Shown: positions 17,829 through 25,772 of the stretch, piece by piece | Numbering within the stretch: position 1 is the stretch's first letter | Layout of the letters: every line of letters begins with the position of its first letter | From: Promethearchaeota archaeon | GTDB lineage: Archaea; Asgardarchaeota; Lokiarchaeia; Sigyniarchaeales; SOKP01 | NCBI GenBank assembly: GCA_018238625.1 | Contig: JABCSY010000034.1 | Span: 1-37,413 of the forward strand | DNA: 37,413 nt | Direction of reading: 5' to 3' | Translations under genes and position numbers: made by a program | Notes under the pieces: generated by a model | What the model was told of the DNA's origin: nothing | Seen by the model: the letters and a program-made list of their open reading frames with translations, nothing else | Databases searched by the model: none

Positions 17829-18859
17829 ATAATTCCACCTTCACTATTTATTTCAGAAATATTTACTTCATTTTCTTTTTCTTCTTCCTCTTGGATTCTG
17901 ATCTGAAAGAGTCTTCTAAAATTGGCAATATCCCTACTCATTGAATAAATTTTAACATCATTTTCAAATAAGTATTTCATTAATTTAGGCAAGTTATTCT
18001 CAAAATTTTCCATTAATACTTCGATAGTTTCATTTCCAACGCGTAATACATTTTTGACCGAATCAAATTTTTGAACCGTTTTTATTACTTTTTGATCTAA
18101 ATTTTCGATTGAAATTCTCGCTACTAAACCCCCACTGGGCAGAGAAGATATTAACTTTCGAGGCGTGTCAAATTCGAGTAATTTCCCCTGCCTTAATATC
18201 GCAGTTTTATCACATATTAGTGCCGCTTCTAAATCGTGTGTAATAATAAACATGGTTGTGCCTAAATGCTGGTTTAGCTTCTTTAGATAACTGAGTATAT
18301 CATAACGTTTCGACGCATCCACACCAGTCGTGGGTTCGTCAAGAAAGAGAACTTTTGGGTTGTGGATTAAACCAATAGCCATTGAAAGACGCTTCTTTTC
18401 GCCCCCGCTCATCCGAGATACCCTTTTTTTCCAAGTATCCTCGGGAATGTCTAATATTTTAAACAGCTTTTCAGCGGTTTTTTTTGCCTTCTTTTTGTTC
18501 ATTCCATAAGTAGATGTAAAAACCTCGACATTTGACATAGGATTTAATTCAAAATATAAATTCAATAGTTCTAGTTGAGGAACGTATCCAATATTACTTA
18601 GAATTTTTGAATGATTTCTTTTTTTCCTAGGATTTAAACCCGTAACTTCTACATTTCCGCTCCAATTTTTCTTTTCAATTTGGCATGTTAGTACCCTAAT
18701 AATTGTTGTTTTTCCAGCGCCTGAAATTCCAAACATACCAATGATTTCGCCTTGGTCCACATTAAAAGATACATCATGTACAATTTGGTTTTTCCCAAAT
18801 GTGACATTTAAGTTTTCCACGAGTACCATTGAATTATCAGAAGGATTAGAAATCTCCAT
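17822..18859 (-). CDS. ABC transporter ATP-binding protein
   Basis: A 345-residue NBD starting at ATG 18859, one base after the permease stop; GAGGTG sits four bases upstream, so the in-frame ATG at 18871 is not needed. All ABC motifs are present: GISGAGKTT (Walker A), a Q-loop in YVPQLE, signature MSGGEKKR, Walker B VLFLDEPTTG, and switch His in FIITHDLE. The C-terminal domain, beginning near SSLPSGG, resembles the extension of drug and ABC-2-type exporters and recurs in the other two ABC proteins of the operon. It should power the two ABC-2 permeases, possibly paired with the toroid-linked ATPase. Its last codons carry the AAGGTGG SD of the next gene. Confidence 0.95.
   Translation of the reverse strand: MEISNPSDNSMVLVENLNVTFGKNQIVHDVSFNVDQGEIIGMFGISGAGKTTIIRVLTCQIEKKNWSGNVEVTGLNPRKKRNHSKILSNIGYVPQLELLNLYFELNPMSNVEVFTSTYGMNKKKAKKTAEKLFKILDIPEDTWKKRVSRMSGGEKKRLSMAIGLIHNPKVLFLDEPTTGVDASKRYDILSYLKKLNQHLGTTMFIITHDLEAALICDKTAILRQGKLLEFDTPRKLISSLPSGGLVARISIENLDQKVIKTVQKFDSVKNVLRVGNETIEVLMENFENNLPKLMKYLFENDVKIYSMSRDIANFRRLFQIRIQEEEEKENEVNISEINSEGGIIS
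17826..17840 (-). promoter_or_regulatory. Ribosome binding site placing a non-canonical ATC start
   Basis: The minus strand reads AGGTGG then AATTAT then ATC. The ATC (17828) is in frame with the toroid-ABC gene, 28 codons before the first TTG. The upstream limit is an in-frame TGA at 17841-17843, and between TGA and TTG 17744 there is no ATG, GTG, TTG or CTG. The codons between encode a charged stretch plus a membrane helix. Confidence 0.55.
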
Positions 18860-18860
18860 T

Positions 18861-20093
18861 TTACACCTCATATTTCCTTCTTTGAAATATTATAAAGGAT
18901 GCAATTACAAGAAAAACGCTAACGCCTAATAAAGTAAAAAAGTCAAAACCAAATATTGATTTTCCCTTAGTAATTATTCCTGTTATTAACGGACTTCCAT
19001 GCGATAAAGGAAGCGCATATGCCATTATTTGTAAGTAAATCGGCATGGCATCAATAGGAATAAATATTCCACTTAGAAGAAGTAAAACTAGAAAAGTAGC
19101 ATAAAATAATTGATTTGCTTGAGTTTTAGTTTTGCTTAATGTGCTAATAAAAATACCCATAGCAAGGCCGGTAAATCCTAAAATAAATAATGCGAGGAAT
19201 AAATCGAACACTGACCCTACTACATATAACCCAAATACTAAAGCACTAATAACAAGTGAAAGATCTTGAATAATCACAATGCTTATATAAGTGATATATT
19301 TTGCAGATAGAATCTCAGCCCTTTGAACGGGAGTAAGCAATAATCTCGCAATTTGATTTTCTTGAACTATTGTTAAAATTGTTGAGACCATCCCAACTCC
19401 TATAACCATAAAAGAGAGAAGAAGTACCATGGCATAATTAAATCTAAAGTTATAGCCTTCAGGAATTGAAAATTCTTCAAAACCACTAACTTCAAATTGA
19501 GGGGTCAAATTATTTTGGTTAACAAAAATTTTAATAGAATCGTAAACAGCATTTAAATTTTCTTGAATTTTTAAAAAATCTGATGAATCTGATATACATT
19601 CTATTAAACCCGGATACCCAAAGATTAACAATTCAGAAAAGTCAACTGGAATTGCGATAATAACCTTAATTTTCTTTGAATTTAAATAATTTCTAGCCGT
19701 TTCCATCGCATAAATCTCTTCAGAAGCGTTAAAAAATTGTATAAGGTTTAATAAATTCGAACTGTTTACAGCCTCAACATAATTTATACTGTAATCATCT
19801 ATTTTTGTTTCCGTAAAATTATTTTCGTTAATATATGTGTTAGAATCATAGGAAATTACAACGCAATCTATAGGGTTGGAAGTAGTACTTCCAATGTTAG
19901 TGGTTACTCCTAATAAAGCAACTACAAGAGGAGGTATAATTAGTGCTATAAAAATATTGAATTTGTCAGTCCATAAAAGTTGAAATTCTTTCTTAGTTTG
20001 TCTAAGTAATCGAATTATACTTTTTTTAAAATTTAGTATTTTCGATCTAACTTCTTTAGACGATTTATCGTTGATTTGGTTGCTCCGTTTAAT
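18861..20093 (-). CDS. ABC-2 type permease, probable ATT start
   Basis: About 410 residues read from ATT at 20093. The first ATG in the frame is at 19706, which would delete 129 residues including the first membrane helix; codon by codon, no ATG, GTG, TTG or CTG lies between the in-frame TGA (20097-20099) and that ATG. The N-terminal part is basic (FKKSIIRLLRQTKKEF), followed by TM1 (FNIFIALIIPPLVVALLG). A large loop of about 190 residues with several glycosylation-type sequons comes next, then about five helices ending in FIIFQRRKYEV. This is the layout of ABC2_membrane_3/YhgE-like exporters and matches the sister permease upstream. It probably pairs with that sister as a heterodimer. Its stop lies one base before the ATPase start. 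Confidence 0.85.
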   Translation of the reverse strand: MKRSNQINDKSSKEVRSKILNFKKSIIRLLRQTKKEFQLLWTDKFNIFIALIIPPLVVALLGVTTNIGSTTSNPIDCVVISYDSNTYINENNFTETKIDDYSINYVEAVNSSNLLNLIQFFNASEEIYAMETARNYLNSKKIKVIIAIPVDFSELLIFGYPGLIECISDSSDFLKIQENLNAVYDSIKIFVNQNNLTPQFEVSGFEEFSIPEGYNFRFNYAMVLLLSFMVIGVGMVSTILTIVQENQIARLLLTPVQRAEILSAKYITYISIVIIQDLSLVISALVFGLYVVGSVFDLFLALFILGFTGLAMGIFISTLSKTKTQANQLFYATFLVLLLLSGIFIPIDAMPIYLQIMAYALPLSHGSPLITGIITKGKSIFGFDFFTLLGVSVFLVIASFIIFQRRKYEV

Positions 20094-20105
20094 TCTTCAC
20101 ACCTC
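20091..20105 (-). promoter_or_regulatory. Ribosome binding site placing a non-canonical ATT start
   Basis: GGAGGTG, formed by the last codons of the first permease (VEV), is followed by TGAAGA and then ATT at 20093. The ATT is in frame with the second permease, and its TGA neighbour is that frame's upstream stop. Spacing and SD quality equal those of the ATG-started genes of the operon. Confidence 0.6.
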
Positions 20106-21248
20106 CACTTTTTTAAACTTATATGCGATATAAGCACTTAATAGAAAAACAAATGAAATTAAAAGAAGAGATAATGTGTGTTCTAAATTTAACGATAAAC
20201 CCCTTAAAGTTATATCCGTTATGAGGACTGAAGCGTGGCTTAAAGGAAGCATATCTGAAAGAAATCGCGCACTCCCCAAAGATTCAGGTGGTAAAACAGT
20301 TCCTGAAAAAATTATGATAATTATAAATAGCATCATGTACATTTGATTAGCTCCTTGTTCTGTTGGGCTAATTGCAGAGATAAATAAACCAATAGTTATC
20401 CCGCTAAAACCAATCATTAATAGAACTAGGTAAAAATTAAATAACGAGCCTAAACTATATAAACCAAAAAATGATGTCAATACGAATATTTCTGTAGCTT
20501 GCAATATCATTATTATAGCGTTTGCAATTAGTTTGCTAAGGATTACATCTCTTTTTTCAGTAGGCGTAATAAGCATTCGCGGAAGTGGAGCCTCAGAAAC
20601 AATTGTTAAAGATGTTAAATTCATCGTAGTTCCAATTATCATCATTGGTAAAACCAGAGCCAATGTGTAGTTGAGCAATTGAGATTCCCACGAAGGTACT
20701 CCAAATTCAAGGTGAGGGACCATTATTGTAAAATTTTCCAGCATATTAATTTCAACGCGAAAAAGAGCGAGAGGTTCTTGGAGAGCTACCTCAATTGCAC
20801 CAACAGCCATTAGATCAGATCCATCAATATAATAGATTAATATAGGATTAATTTTATTTGCTACAGATTCTGAGAAATTTTGAGGGAGCACAATAAAAAC
20901 ATCTATTACTTCATTTTTTAATAAATTAAAACATCGATCAAATGCTTCGTTATATTCTCCACTATTAGTACTATTATAGTATCGGTAAAGATCCCATGTT
21001 GTGGTATTTTGTTCCATTATCGAGATAAAAATATCATCGTATTGAGAAGAATTTGACGGGAAATTATCGTAAGTGGGCATTTCATCGAGAGTTATAATCG
21101 CAGAGGTAAAGAATTTTATAGGGCCAACACCCGTAGTAAGCCCAAAAATGACAATTAATATTATTGGTATTGCAAATAACAGAATTAAAGTTCTTTTATC
21201 AGATTTAATTCTACCAAATTCTTTTTTTATTAATCCGCCTATGTTCAT
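20097..21248 (-). CDS. ABC-2 type permease, first gene of the ABC operon
   Basis: A 383-residue permease with ATG start. A basic N-terminus (GLIKKEFGRIKSDKR) leads into TM1 (TLILLFAIPIILIVIFGL). A loop of about 155 residues outside the membrane follows, then five or so helices from LALVLPMMIIGTTMNL to LLISFVFLLSAYIAY. The pattern fits ABC2_membrane_3 / DrrB-YhgE-like exporters. It is a paralogue of the permease encoded next; both end in a short basic tail followed by VEV or YEV. No SD precedes the ATG, while a TATA-like box lies about 31 bases upstream, so its message is probably leaderless. The gap to the zinc-protein gene upstream is 96 bases. Confidence 0.93.
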   Translation of the reverse strand: MNIGGLIKKEFGRIKSDKRTLILLFAIPIILIVIFGLTTGVGPIKFFTSAIITLDEMPTYDNFPSNSSQYDDIFISIMEQNTTTWDLYRYYNSTNSGEYNEAFDRCFNLLKNEVIDVFIVLPQNFSESVANKINPILIYYIDGSDLMAVGAIEVALQEPLALFRVEINMLENFTIMVPHLEFGVPSWESQLLNYTLALVLPMMIIGTTMNLTSLTIVSEAPLPRMLITPTEKRDVILSKLIANAIIMILQATEIFVLTSFFGLYSLGSLFNFYLVLLMIGFSGITIGLFISAISPTEQGANQMYMMLFIIIIIFSGTVLPPESLGSARFLSDMLPLSHASVLITDITLRGLSLNLEHTLSLLLISFVFLLSAYIAYKFKKVEV

Positions 21249-21274
21249 TATGTTAAGCTCTTATAAGAAGTATT

Positions 21275-21284
21275 CTATAAATTT
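21275..21284 (-). promoter_or_regulatory. TATA-like box for the ABC operon
   Basis: AAATTTATAG on the minus strand is centred about 31 bases before the ATG of the first permease. At usual archaeal spacing this puts transcription start within a few bases of the ATG, in line with the missing SD. It is a weak call because the whole region is AT-rich. Confidence 0.35.
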
Positions 21285-21344
21285 GAAGATTTGAAAAATA
21301 ATAAATGTTTGTTTAATGATATTTAGGCGAATTTTCTTAAAAAT

Positions 21345-21908
21345 TTACTGCATAGTTTTGTCAACTGTTTGAAAAAATTTATGATCCGAAACTGGTGTTA
21401 ATTCATTCATTTTCAAAAGAGACCTTCTTTTTTTGTCTTTAACAATAAATTTTTGAAATATTTCATTGTTATCGCTAATAAATTCCCAAAATTCTTCGTA
21501 AATATCTTGTAATGTTCTATGATTTTTTCTATTATAGCTCTCTTCGATTTTTTTTGTTTCTTTTTTAGTATCTGGCATTTTTGGCATGTTTTTGATAGAA
21601 TTTTCCTTTGATACTGAAGATTTGTATAGTTTTAAACTATTTACAAAACTTTCTTCGTAATTATGTCTTAGATTTTTCTTCTTTTTGTCATTCTCTAATT
21701 GAAAATCAACTTTTTGATATCCCCGTATTTTAAAATTTTTGTCTATAAATAATTGGAAGTGATGTTGACAAATTTCACCTTTAGGTACAGAGACGGTTGT
21801 TAGTTGAGAAGCTTGGTTAATTACGGACTTAGGAATCCGTACCGTGTTCTGTGCTTTACACACAGGACAAATAACTTGAACATATCTATTAACTGTTATA
21901 GCTTCCAT
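21345..21908 (-). CDS. Asgard-type zinc-binding protein of unknown function
   Basis: A 187-residue protein. Residues 9-65 form a compact module: C14-P-V-C17, then a basic IPKSVI segment, QLTTVSVPKG, C47 with H49/H50, and the end IRGYQKVDF. Two Cys plus Cys/His suit one zinc ion. I recall similar modules from Lokiarchaeal proteins, but no function is known to me. The middle is charged and probably disordered; a last helix (LQDIYEEFWEFISDNNEIF) may bind a partner. It lies on the same strand 96 bases upstream of the ABC operon and is divergent from the CoA-synthetase gene, so it could be a regulator or an extra operon member. Confidence 0.7.
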   Translation of the reverse strand: MEAITVNRYVQVICPVCKAQNTVRIPKSVINQASQLTTVSVPKGEICQHHFQLFIDKNFKIRGYQKVDFQLENDKKKKNLRHNYEESFVNSLKLYKSSVSKENSIKNMPKMPDTKKETKKIEESYNRKNHRTLQDIYEEFWEFISDNNEIFQKFIVKDKKRRSLLKMNELTPVSDHKFFQTVDKTMQ

Positions 21909-22076
21909 ACAATTTTTAAAAAATAGATTAATTTTATCGTCTTACAATTTATCTACATCTTAGAATATAAATACCCCTAATTTCGAAAACAATATAGATT
22001 CAACCTTCAAAACTAAATTTTAAGTTCAATAAATAATAATCTTTTGTATATTCTTTTCAAAGGGATAAATTAAATT

Positions 22077-23489
22077 ATGAGCGATCAAATAGCTGATATG
22101 GATGTTTTCTTTAATCCTAAATCCATTGCTATTATAGGAGCTTCAGATACTTTCAAATTTGGTTATACTATGACAAAATATTTATTGGATTCGAATTTTA
22201 TGACATATCCCGTAAATATAAGTAAAGATATTATTTTTGGTCATAAAGTGTTCAAAAATATTAATGATATACCAGATGATATCGAATTAGCAATTGTCGT
22301 AGTTAATAATGAAAGTGTGCTTCAAATCGTGAAGGATTCTGTTAAAAAAGGAGTTAAAGGAATAATTATAGAAACAGCGGGCTTTTCTGAAACGGGTATT
22401 GAAAAATTTATTAAAATCCAAGAAGAAATAGAGGTAATTGCTAAAAATTCGAATGTAAGAATAATTGGCCCTAATTGTGTAGGTGTTACTAATTTCAATA
22501 ATAAATTTACAACTACAGAAATAGATTTTAACCAATCTATTGAAGGGGGCACTATTTCTATTATCGCGCAATCAGGTGTGTTAGGGAATATATTTGTTGA
22601 ATGGTCAGCAAGTCAGAAAATTGGTTTTTCGAAAACTATAACTCTTGGAAATAAAGTAGATGTTGACGAAATTGATATGCTGGAATATCTCGAGAAAGAT
22701 ACTAATACTAATGTGATAACAGTTTATTTAGAAGGCGTGAAACGAGGACCAAAGTTAATAGAAACATTAAGAAAATTGACTAAACCCGTTATAATTCTAA
22801 AAAATGGGCGTAGCGAAATTGGTTCTAGAGCGATAAAGAGTCACACTGGCTCTATTGCTGGAGACGATAAAATTTACGAAACGATTTTCAAACAATATTC
22901 TGGTATTTATCGCGTAAATAATTTTTACGAGATGTTTGATATAGCTCAAGTATTTGCTACTCAACCCTTACCTAAAGGAAAGAACATCGCAATAATTACA
23001 TCTTCTGGAAGTTTAGGAATATTAGCCTGCGATGAAATTGAAAGATTGGGTTTAAAACTTGCAGTTTTAAATGAGTCTACCATCCAAGAGATGAGATCTA
23101 TCTCACCCAATTGGACTTCCTTGAAGAATCCTGTCGACTTGGGACCTTCTATATTTATGACATTTAGTAAATCGTTAAAAGCGATACTAAACGATGAGAA
23201 TGTCGATGCCTTATTACACATTTTCGCTGTCCCTCAAAAACCTTTAGAAACCTTTTCTATACCTATAACTCCACACTTGAAGGAAATGAGAAATCTTTCA
23301 ACCAAGCTTAATAAACCCGTTATTACTTGCGTTTTTGGTTCCCGCTGGGTTCTTGAATATTTTTTAAAACATTCGCATAAATATAATGTTCCAATAATGA
23401 CTCAGATAAGCCACGCAATAAAGGCGTTCAAATTTATGTATGATTTTAGTAAATCAAATAAAATTGCGAATAGTAATACCGAAATTTAA
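22077..23489 (+). CDS. Acyl-CoA synthetase (NDP-forming) alpha-subunit-like protein
   Basis: A 470-residue protein matching the alpha subunit of ADP-forming acetyl/acyl-CoA synthetases. The CoA-binding Rossmann domain starts at NPKSIAIIGASD, a ligase-CoA core follows (IIGPNCVGV, SIIAQSGVLGN), and the phosphorylated His is H256 in KSHTGSIAGDD. A second ligase-CoA domain begins near IAIITSSGSLGI. Such enzymes make ATP from acyl-CoA during peptide or sugar fermentation. The ATP-grasp beta subunit, needed for phosphoryl transfer, is not in this window and must be encoded elsewhere. The start ATG is preceded by GGGAT, a rather distant SD. Confidence 0.9.
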   Translation: MSDQIADMDVFFNPKSIAIIGASDTFKFGYTMTKYLLDSNFMTYPVNISKDIIFGHKVFKNINDIPDDIELAIVVVNNESVLQIVKDSVKKGVKGIIIETAGFSETGIEKFIKIQEEIEVIAKNSNVRIIGPNCVGVTNFNNKFTTTEIDFNQSIEGGTISIIAQSGVLGNIFVEWSASQKIGFSKTITLGNKVDVDEIDMLEYLEKDTNTNVITVYLEGVKRGPKLIETLRKLTKPVIILKNGRSEIGSRAIKSHTGSIAGDDKIYETIFKQYSGIYRVNNFYEMFDIAQVFATQPLPKGKNIAIITSSGSLGILACDEIERLGLKLAVLNESTIQEMRSISPNWTSLKNPVDLGPSIFMTFSKSLKAILNDENVDALLHIFAVPQKPLETFSIPITPHLKEMRNLSTKLNKPVITCVFGSRWVLEYFLKHSHKYNVPIMTQISHAIKAFKFMYDFSKSNKIANSNTEI

Positions 23490-23541
23490 CATTTATTAAT
23501 ATCTTTCAATTATTTTTTTTAAAAAATAAATCTAAAAACTG

Positions 23542-23571
23542 GACTCCAAATTTTTTATAATCGACTCCAAA
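23542..23571. repeat. 9-bp direct repeat flanking a TATA-like box
   Basis: GACTCCAAA occurs at 23542-23550 and 23563-23571, 21 bases apart, which is two helical turns. TTTTATAA lies between them, and the GTG start of the next gene is about 55 bases downstream. A regulator site overlapping the promoter would look like this, but a chance repeat is possible. Confidence 0.35.
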
Positions 23572-23625
23572 CTCCTTTTAATTAAAAATAAAACATTAAA
23601 TACAATAGTCAAAAGGTGGTAATAA

Positions 23626-24147
23626 GTGAATAATAATTGGAACCAAATTTCGGAACAAGCTTTATTATATTGGGAAGAATTTATGACATGGTTTTTAAGT
23701 ATGCCTATCCCTGCTCAAGTTTTAATCATAATTGGAACTATAGCGTCGTTAATTCTCGCAGTAGTTATAGTATATTTTGTGTTAAAAGGAGTCGGTTATT
23801 TAATTTATTACATATTAAAAGGGGTTTATCTTCTATTAAAGGGTATTTTTGAAGGCTTATACAAATTATTTGAAGAAATATATTATGATGTTTCTGGAAA
23901 ACCTAAGCCTGTTAAGAAAGCTTCTATTAGCGAAGAACAAAAAGATGATCAGCCCCAAACTTATGTAGAACCTGAGATCATTAACCCCGTACTAAAAAAA
24001 GTTGAAATTGTACAGCCTAATGCCGTATACTGTAGTGAATGTGGAAGTCAATATACTGAAAAAATGCTTGAACAATTAACTGAAAACGGAATTGCTTTCT
24101 GCGTTTACTGTGGAAAGGGATATAAAGTTAATTTAGTAGAAGCGTAG
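23626..24147 (+). CDS. Membrane protein with C-terminal zinc ribbon
   Basis: A 173-residue protein with a GTG start and an AAGGTGG SD. A membrane helix (about 25-46, VLIIIGTIASLILAVVIVYF) is followed by a long amphipathic, re-entrant-looking stretch (about 46-85). A charged linker comes next, then a C-terminal zinc ribbon made of two CxxC knuckles (YCSECG and FCVYCG). The ribbon should be cytoplasmic. No family is recognised. It ends 15 bases inside the convergent acetyltransferase gene. Confidence 0.75.
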   Translation: MNNNWNQISEQALLYWEEFMTWFLSMPIPAQVLIIIGTIASLILAVVIVYFVLKGVGYLIYYILKGVYLLLKGIFEGLYKLFEEIYYDVSGKPKPVKKASISEEQKDDQPQTYVEPEIINPVLKKVEIVQPNAVYCSECGSQYTEKMLEQLTENGIAFCVYCGKGYKVNLVEA

Positions 24148-25029
24148 CATTACAAAATTATTTAATTTTTTTTCATAAAGAACAACAGCTACAGGTTCAT
24201 CTTCCCAAGAGGGATCTTTAAACCCTAATTCTTTTACATACTTTACTACTTCAGCTTTACAATAAAGCTCAACTACATCGATCCAGTCCTTATCAATTTC
24301 GAAACCTAATGTATAAGATATTAGTTTACAAGAGGCAATTGGATCACCGTAAACTATAATCCATATTTCTTTTTCGCTCGGTTTTTCTGGTTGAGCTCGA
24401 CTTCTCATGTCTATTTTTTGTAAAATTGCTTCAGAATTAGTTAACCACACAGAATTTTTGTCTTCTAAATTTGATAATGGAATATACGACCACCCGATAT
24501 TTAATTCATCTCCAGGACCAATATCCATTTTTTTATAAATTCTTTTTGCCTCTTCGTTTGTTATTTTCCGTATTTGAGAAAAATCACTTTTACTTTGTTT
24601 TAACTCTCTTATTTTACATTCTAAGACTTCCATCCTTTTTTTCTCTTTAAATCCGTGAAATTTTGCTAAAGATTTCGACCCAAAATTTCTAGAAGATGTA
24701 TCGTATTGAGCAACCTTAGCGCCCGCTTGAATCGCGTAATCTATTGCATACTTCATTAGATCACGACCTATTCCTTGTTTTTGATGAGTTATCTTCACTC
24801 GGCCACCCTCTAACCAAGCTACCCCATTAGAAAACATTTTTACTCTTCCAAATCCAATTAATTCCTTCATTTCTTTTTCAAGAAAAGCTCCATAAACCAA
24901 CTTATCATCTTCATTTAACCACCTTTTTATCACATCGGGAATGTAATCATCTCCTTCCCATATATCCTTACTTATATCTAAGATTGCTGGTATATCTTTT
25001 TCTGTTAAATCTCGGAAGAATAATTTCAT
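24133..25029 (-). CDS. GNAT-family N-acetyltransferase
   Basis: A 298-residue protein whose first 150 residues are a GNAT domain: LRDLTEKDIPAILDISK at the start, and the acetyl-CoA pyrophosphate loop in HQKQGIGRDLMKYA, then AQYDTSSRNFGSKSLAKFHGF. The C-terminal 140 residues end in a strand and helix pattern (VVELYCKAEVVKYVKELGF) that looks like a second, degenerate GNAT half. The acceptor substrate cannot be told. The 3' ends of this gene and its plus-strand neighbour overlap by 15 bases. Confidence 0.88.
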   Translation of the reverse strand: MKLFFRDLTEKDIPAILDISKDIWEGDDYIPDVIKRWLNEDDKLVYGAFLEKEMKELIGFGRVKMFSNGVAWLEGGRVKITHQKQGIGRDLMKYAIDYAIQAGAKVAQYDTSSRNFGSKSLAKFHGFKEKKRMEVLECKIRELKQSKSDFSQIRKITNEEAKRIYKKMDIGPGDELNIGWSYIPLSNLEDKNSVWLTNSEAILQKIDMRSRAQPEKPSEKEIWIIVYGDPIASCKLISYTLGFEIDKDWIDVVELYCKAEVVKYVKELGFKDPSWEDEPVAVVLYEKKLNNFVMLRFY

Positions 25030-25080
25030 AATATCAACTTAAAAAAACAAATTGTTTATATTAAAATAATACGAGCGTAT

Positions 25081-25671
25081 TTAAGAAAGTTTTTTGTATA
25101 AGTTATAATATATTACAAAGACTAAGCTAAAATGAACTATAATACACGCAAATATGCCTAATGTAAAAAGGAGATAAGCGTTATAGATTCCTAAAAGAAA
25201 CGAAAATATAAGATAAGAAATCAGGATTTTTAAGTCTTTAAATCTAAACCATGTATGAATGTGATATAGCGAAAAAATTAAACTTGAAATCATAATTGTT
25301 GAAATTAATTCTAAATTTAGATGGTTTAATAAAAACCCTATAAGATAGTAACGAAAAATTAATTCCTCCATTATCATAGTCAACGGAAAAAAGACGAGTA
25401 AAACTATTTTACCTTCTTCGTTCAAAAAAGCCCTGATAACATCGTGTTGTTTCATTTTTTCTTTACTTTTTTTACCATACAAAAATTTTTCCATCACTTT
25501 TCCTAATACTAAAAGAAGCACAAGCCCTATCAATAAAAATAACAAAATCTCTAAGTTAATTTCGCTTACGGTGAGAAAATCGGCGTAAATTCCAAAAAAT
25601 ATTGGAATAATTAAAACTATAACTATTGAAATTATAGCTAAATACTTTTTTCCCAATTTCAATTCTTTCAA
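25081..25671 (-). CDS. CPBP (CAAX-type) intramembrane metalloprotease-like protein
   Basis: A 196-residue membrane protein with about six hydrophobic segments. The metal-binding signature is visible: EELIFRYY (EExxxR) in one helix and a His in SLIFSLYHIHTW. These are motifs 1 and 2 of the CPBP/Rce1 family, which includes CAAX prenyl endopeptidases and bacteriocin-immunity proteins. In Asgard archaea the substrates are unknown. Start is a TTG at 25671 without a strong SD. It is divergent from the first of the tandem FAD oxidases, with 101 bases between. Confidence 0.85.
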   Translation of the reverse strand: MKELKLGKKYLAIISIVIVLIIPIFFGIYADFLTVSEINLEILLFLLIGLVLLLVLGKVMEKFLYGKKSKEKMKQHDVIRAFLNEEGKIVLLVFFPLTMIMEELIFRYYLIGFLLNHLNLELISTIMISSLIFSLYHIHTWFRFKDLKILISYLIFSFLLGIYNAYLLFTLGIFACIIVHFSLVFVIYYNLYKKLS

Positions 25672-25772
25672 ACCAATCTTATGATGTTGAAAATAGTAAA
25701 TTGAATTACATTTAAGTAGTTGAAGCTATCTAATATATATTATTTTAATCCACAAAAATTAAGGTTTAAAAC

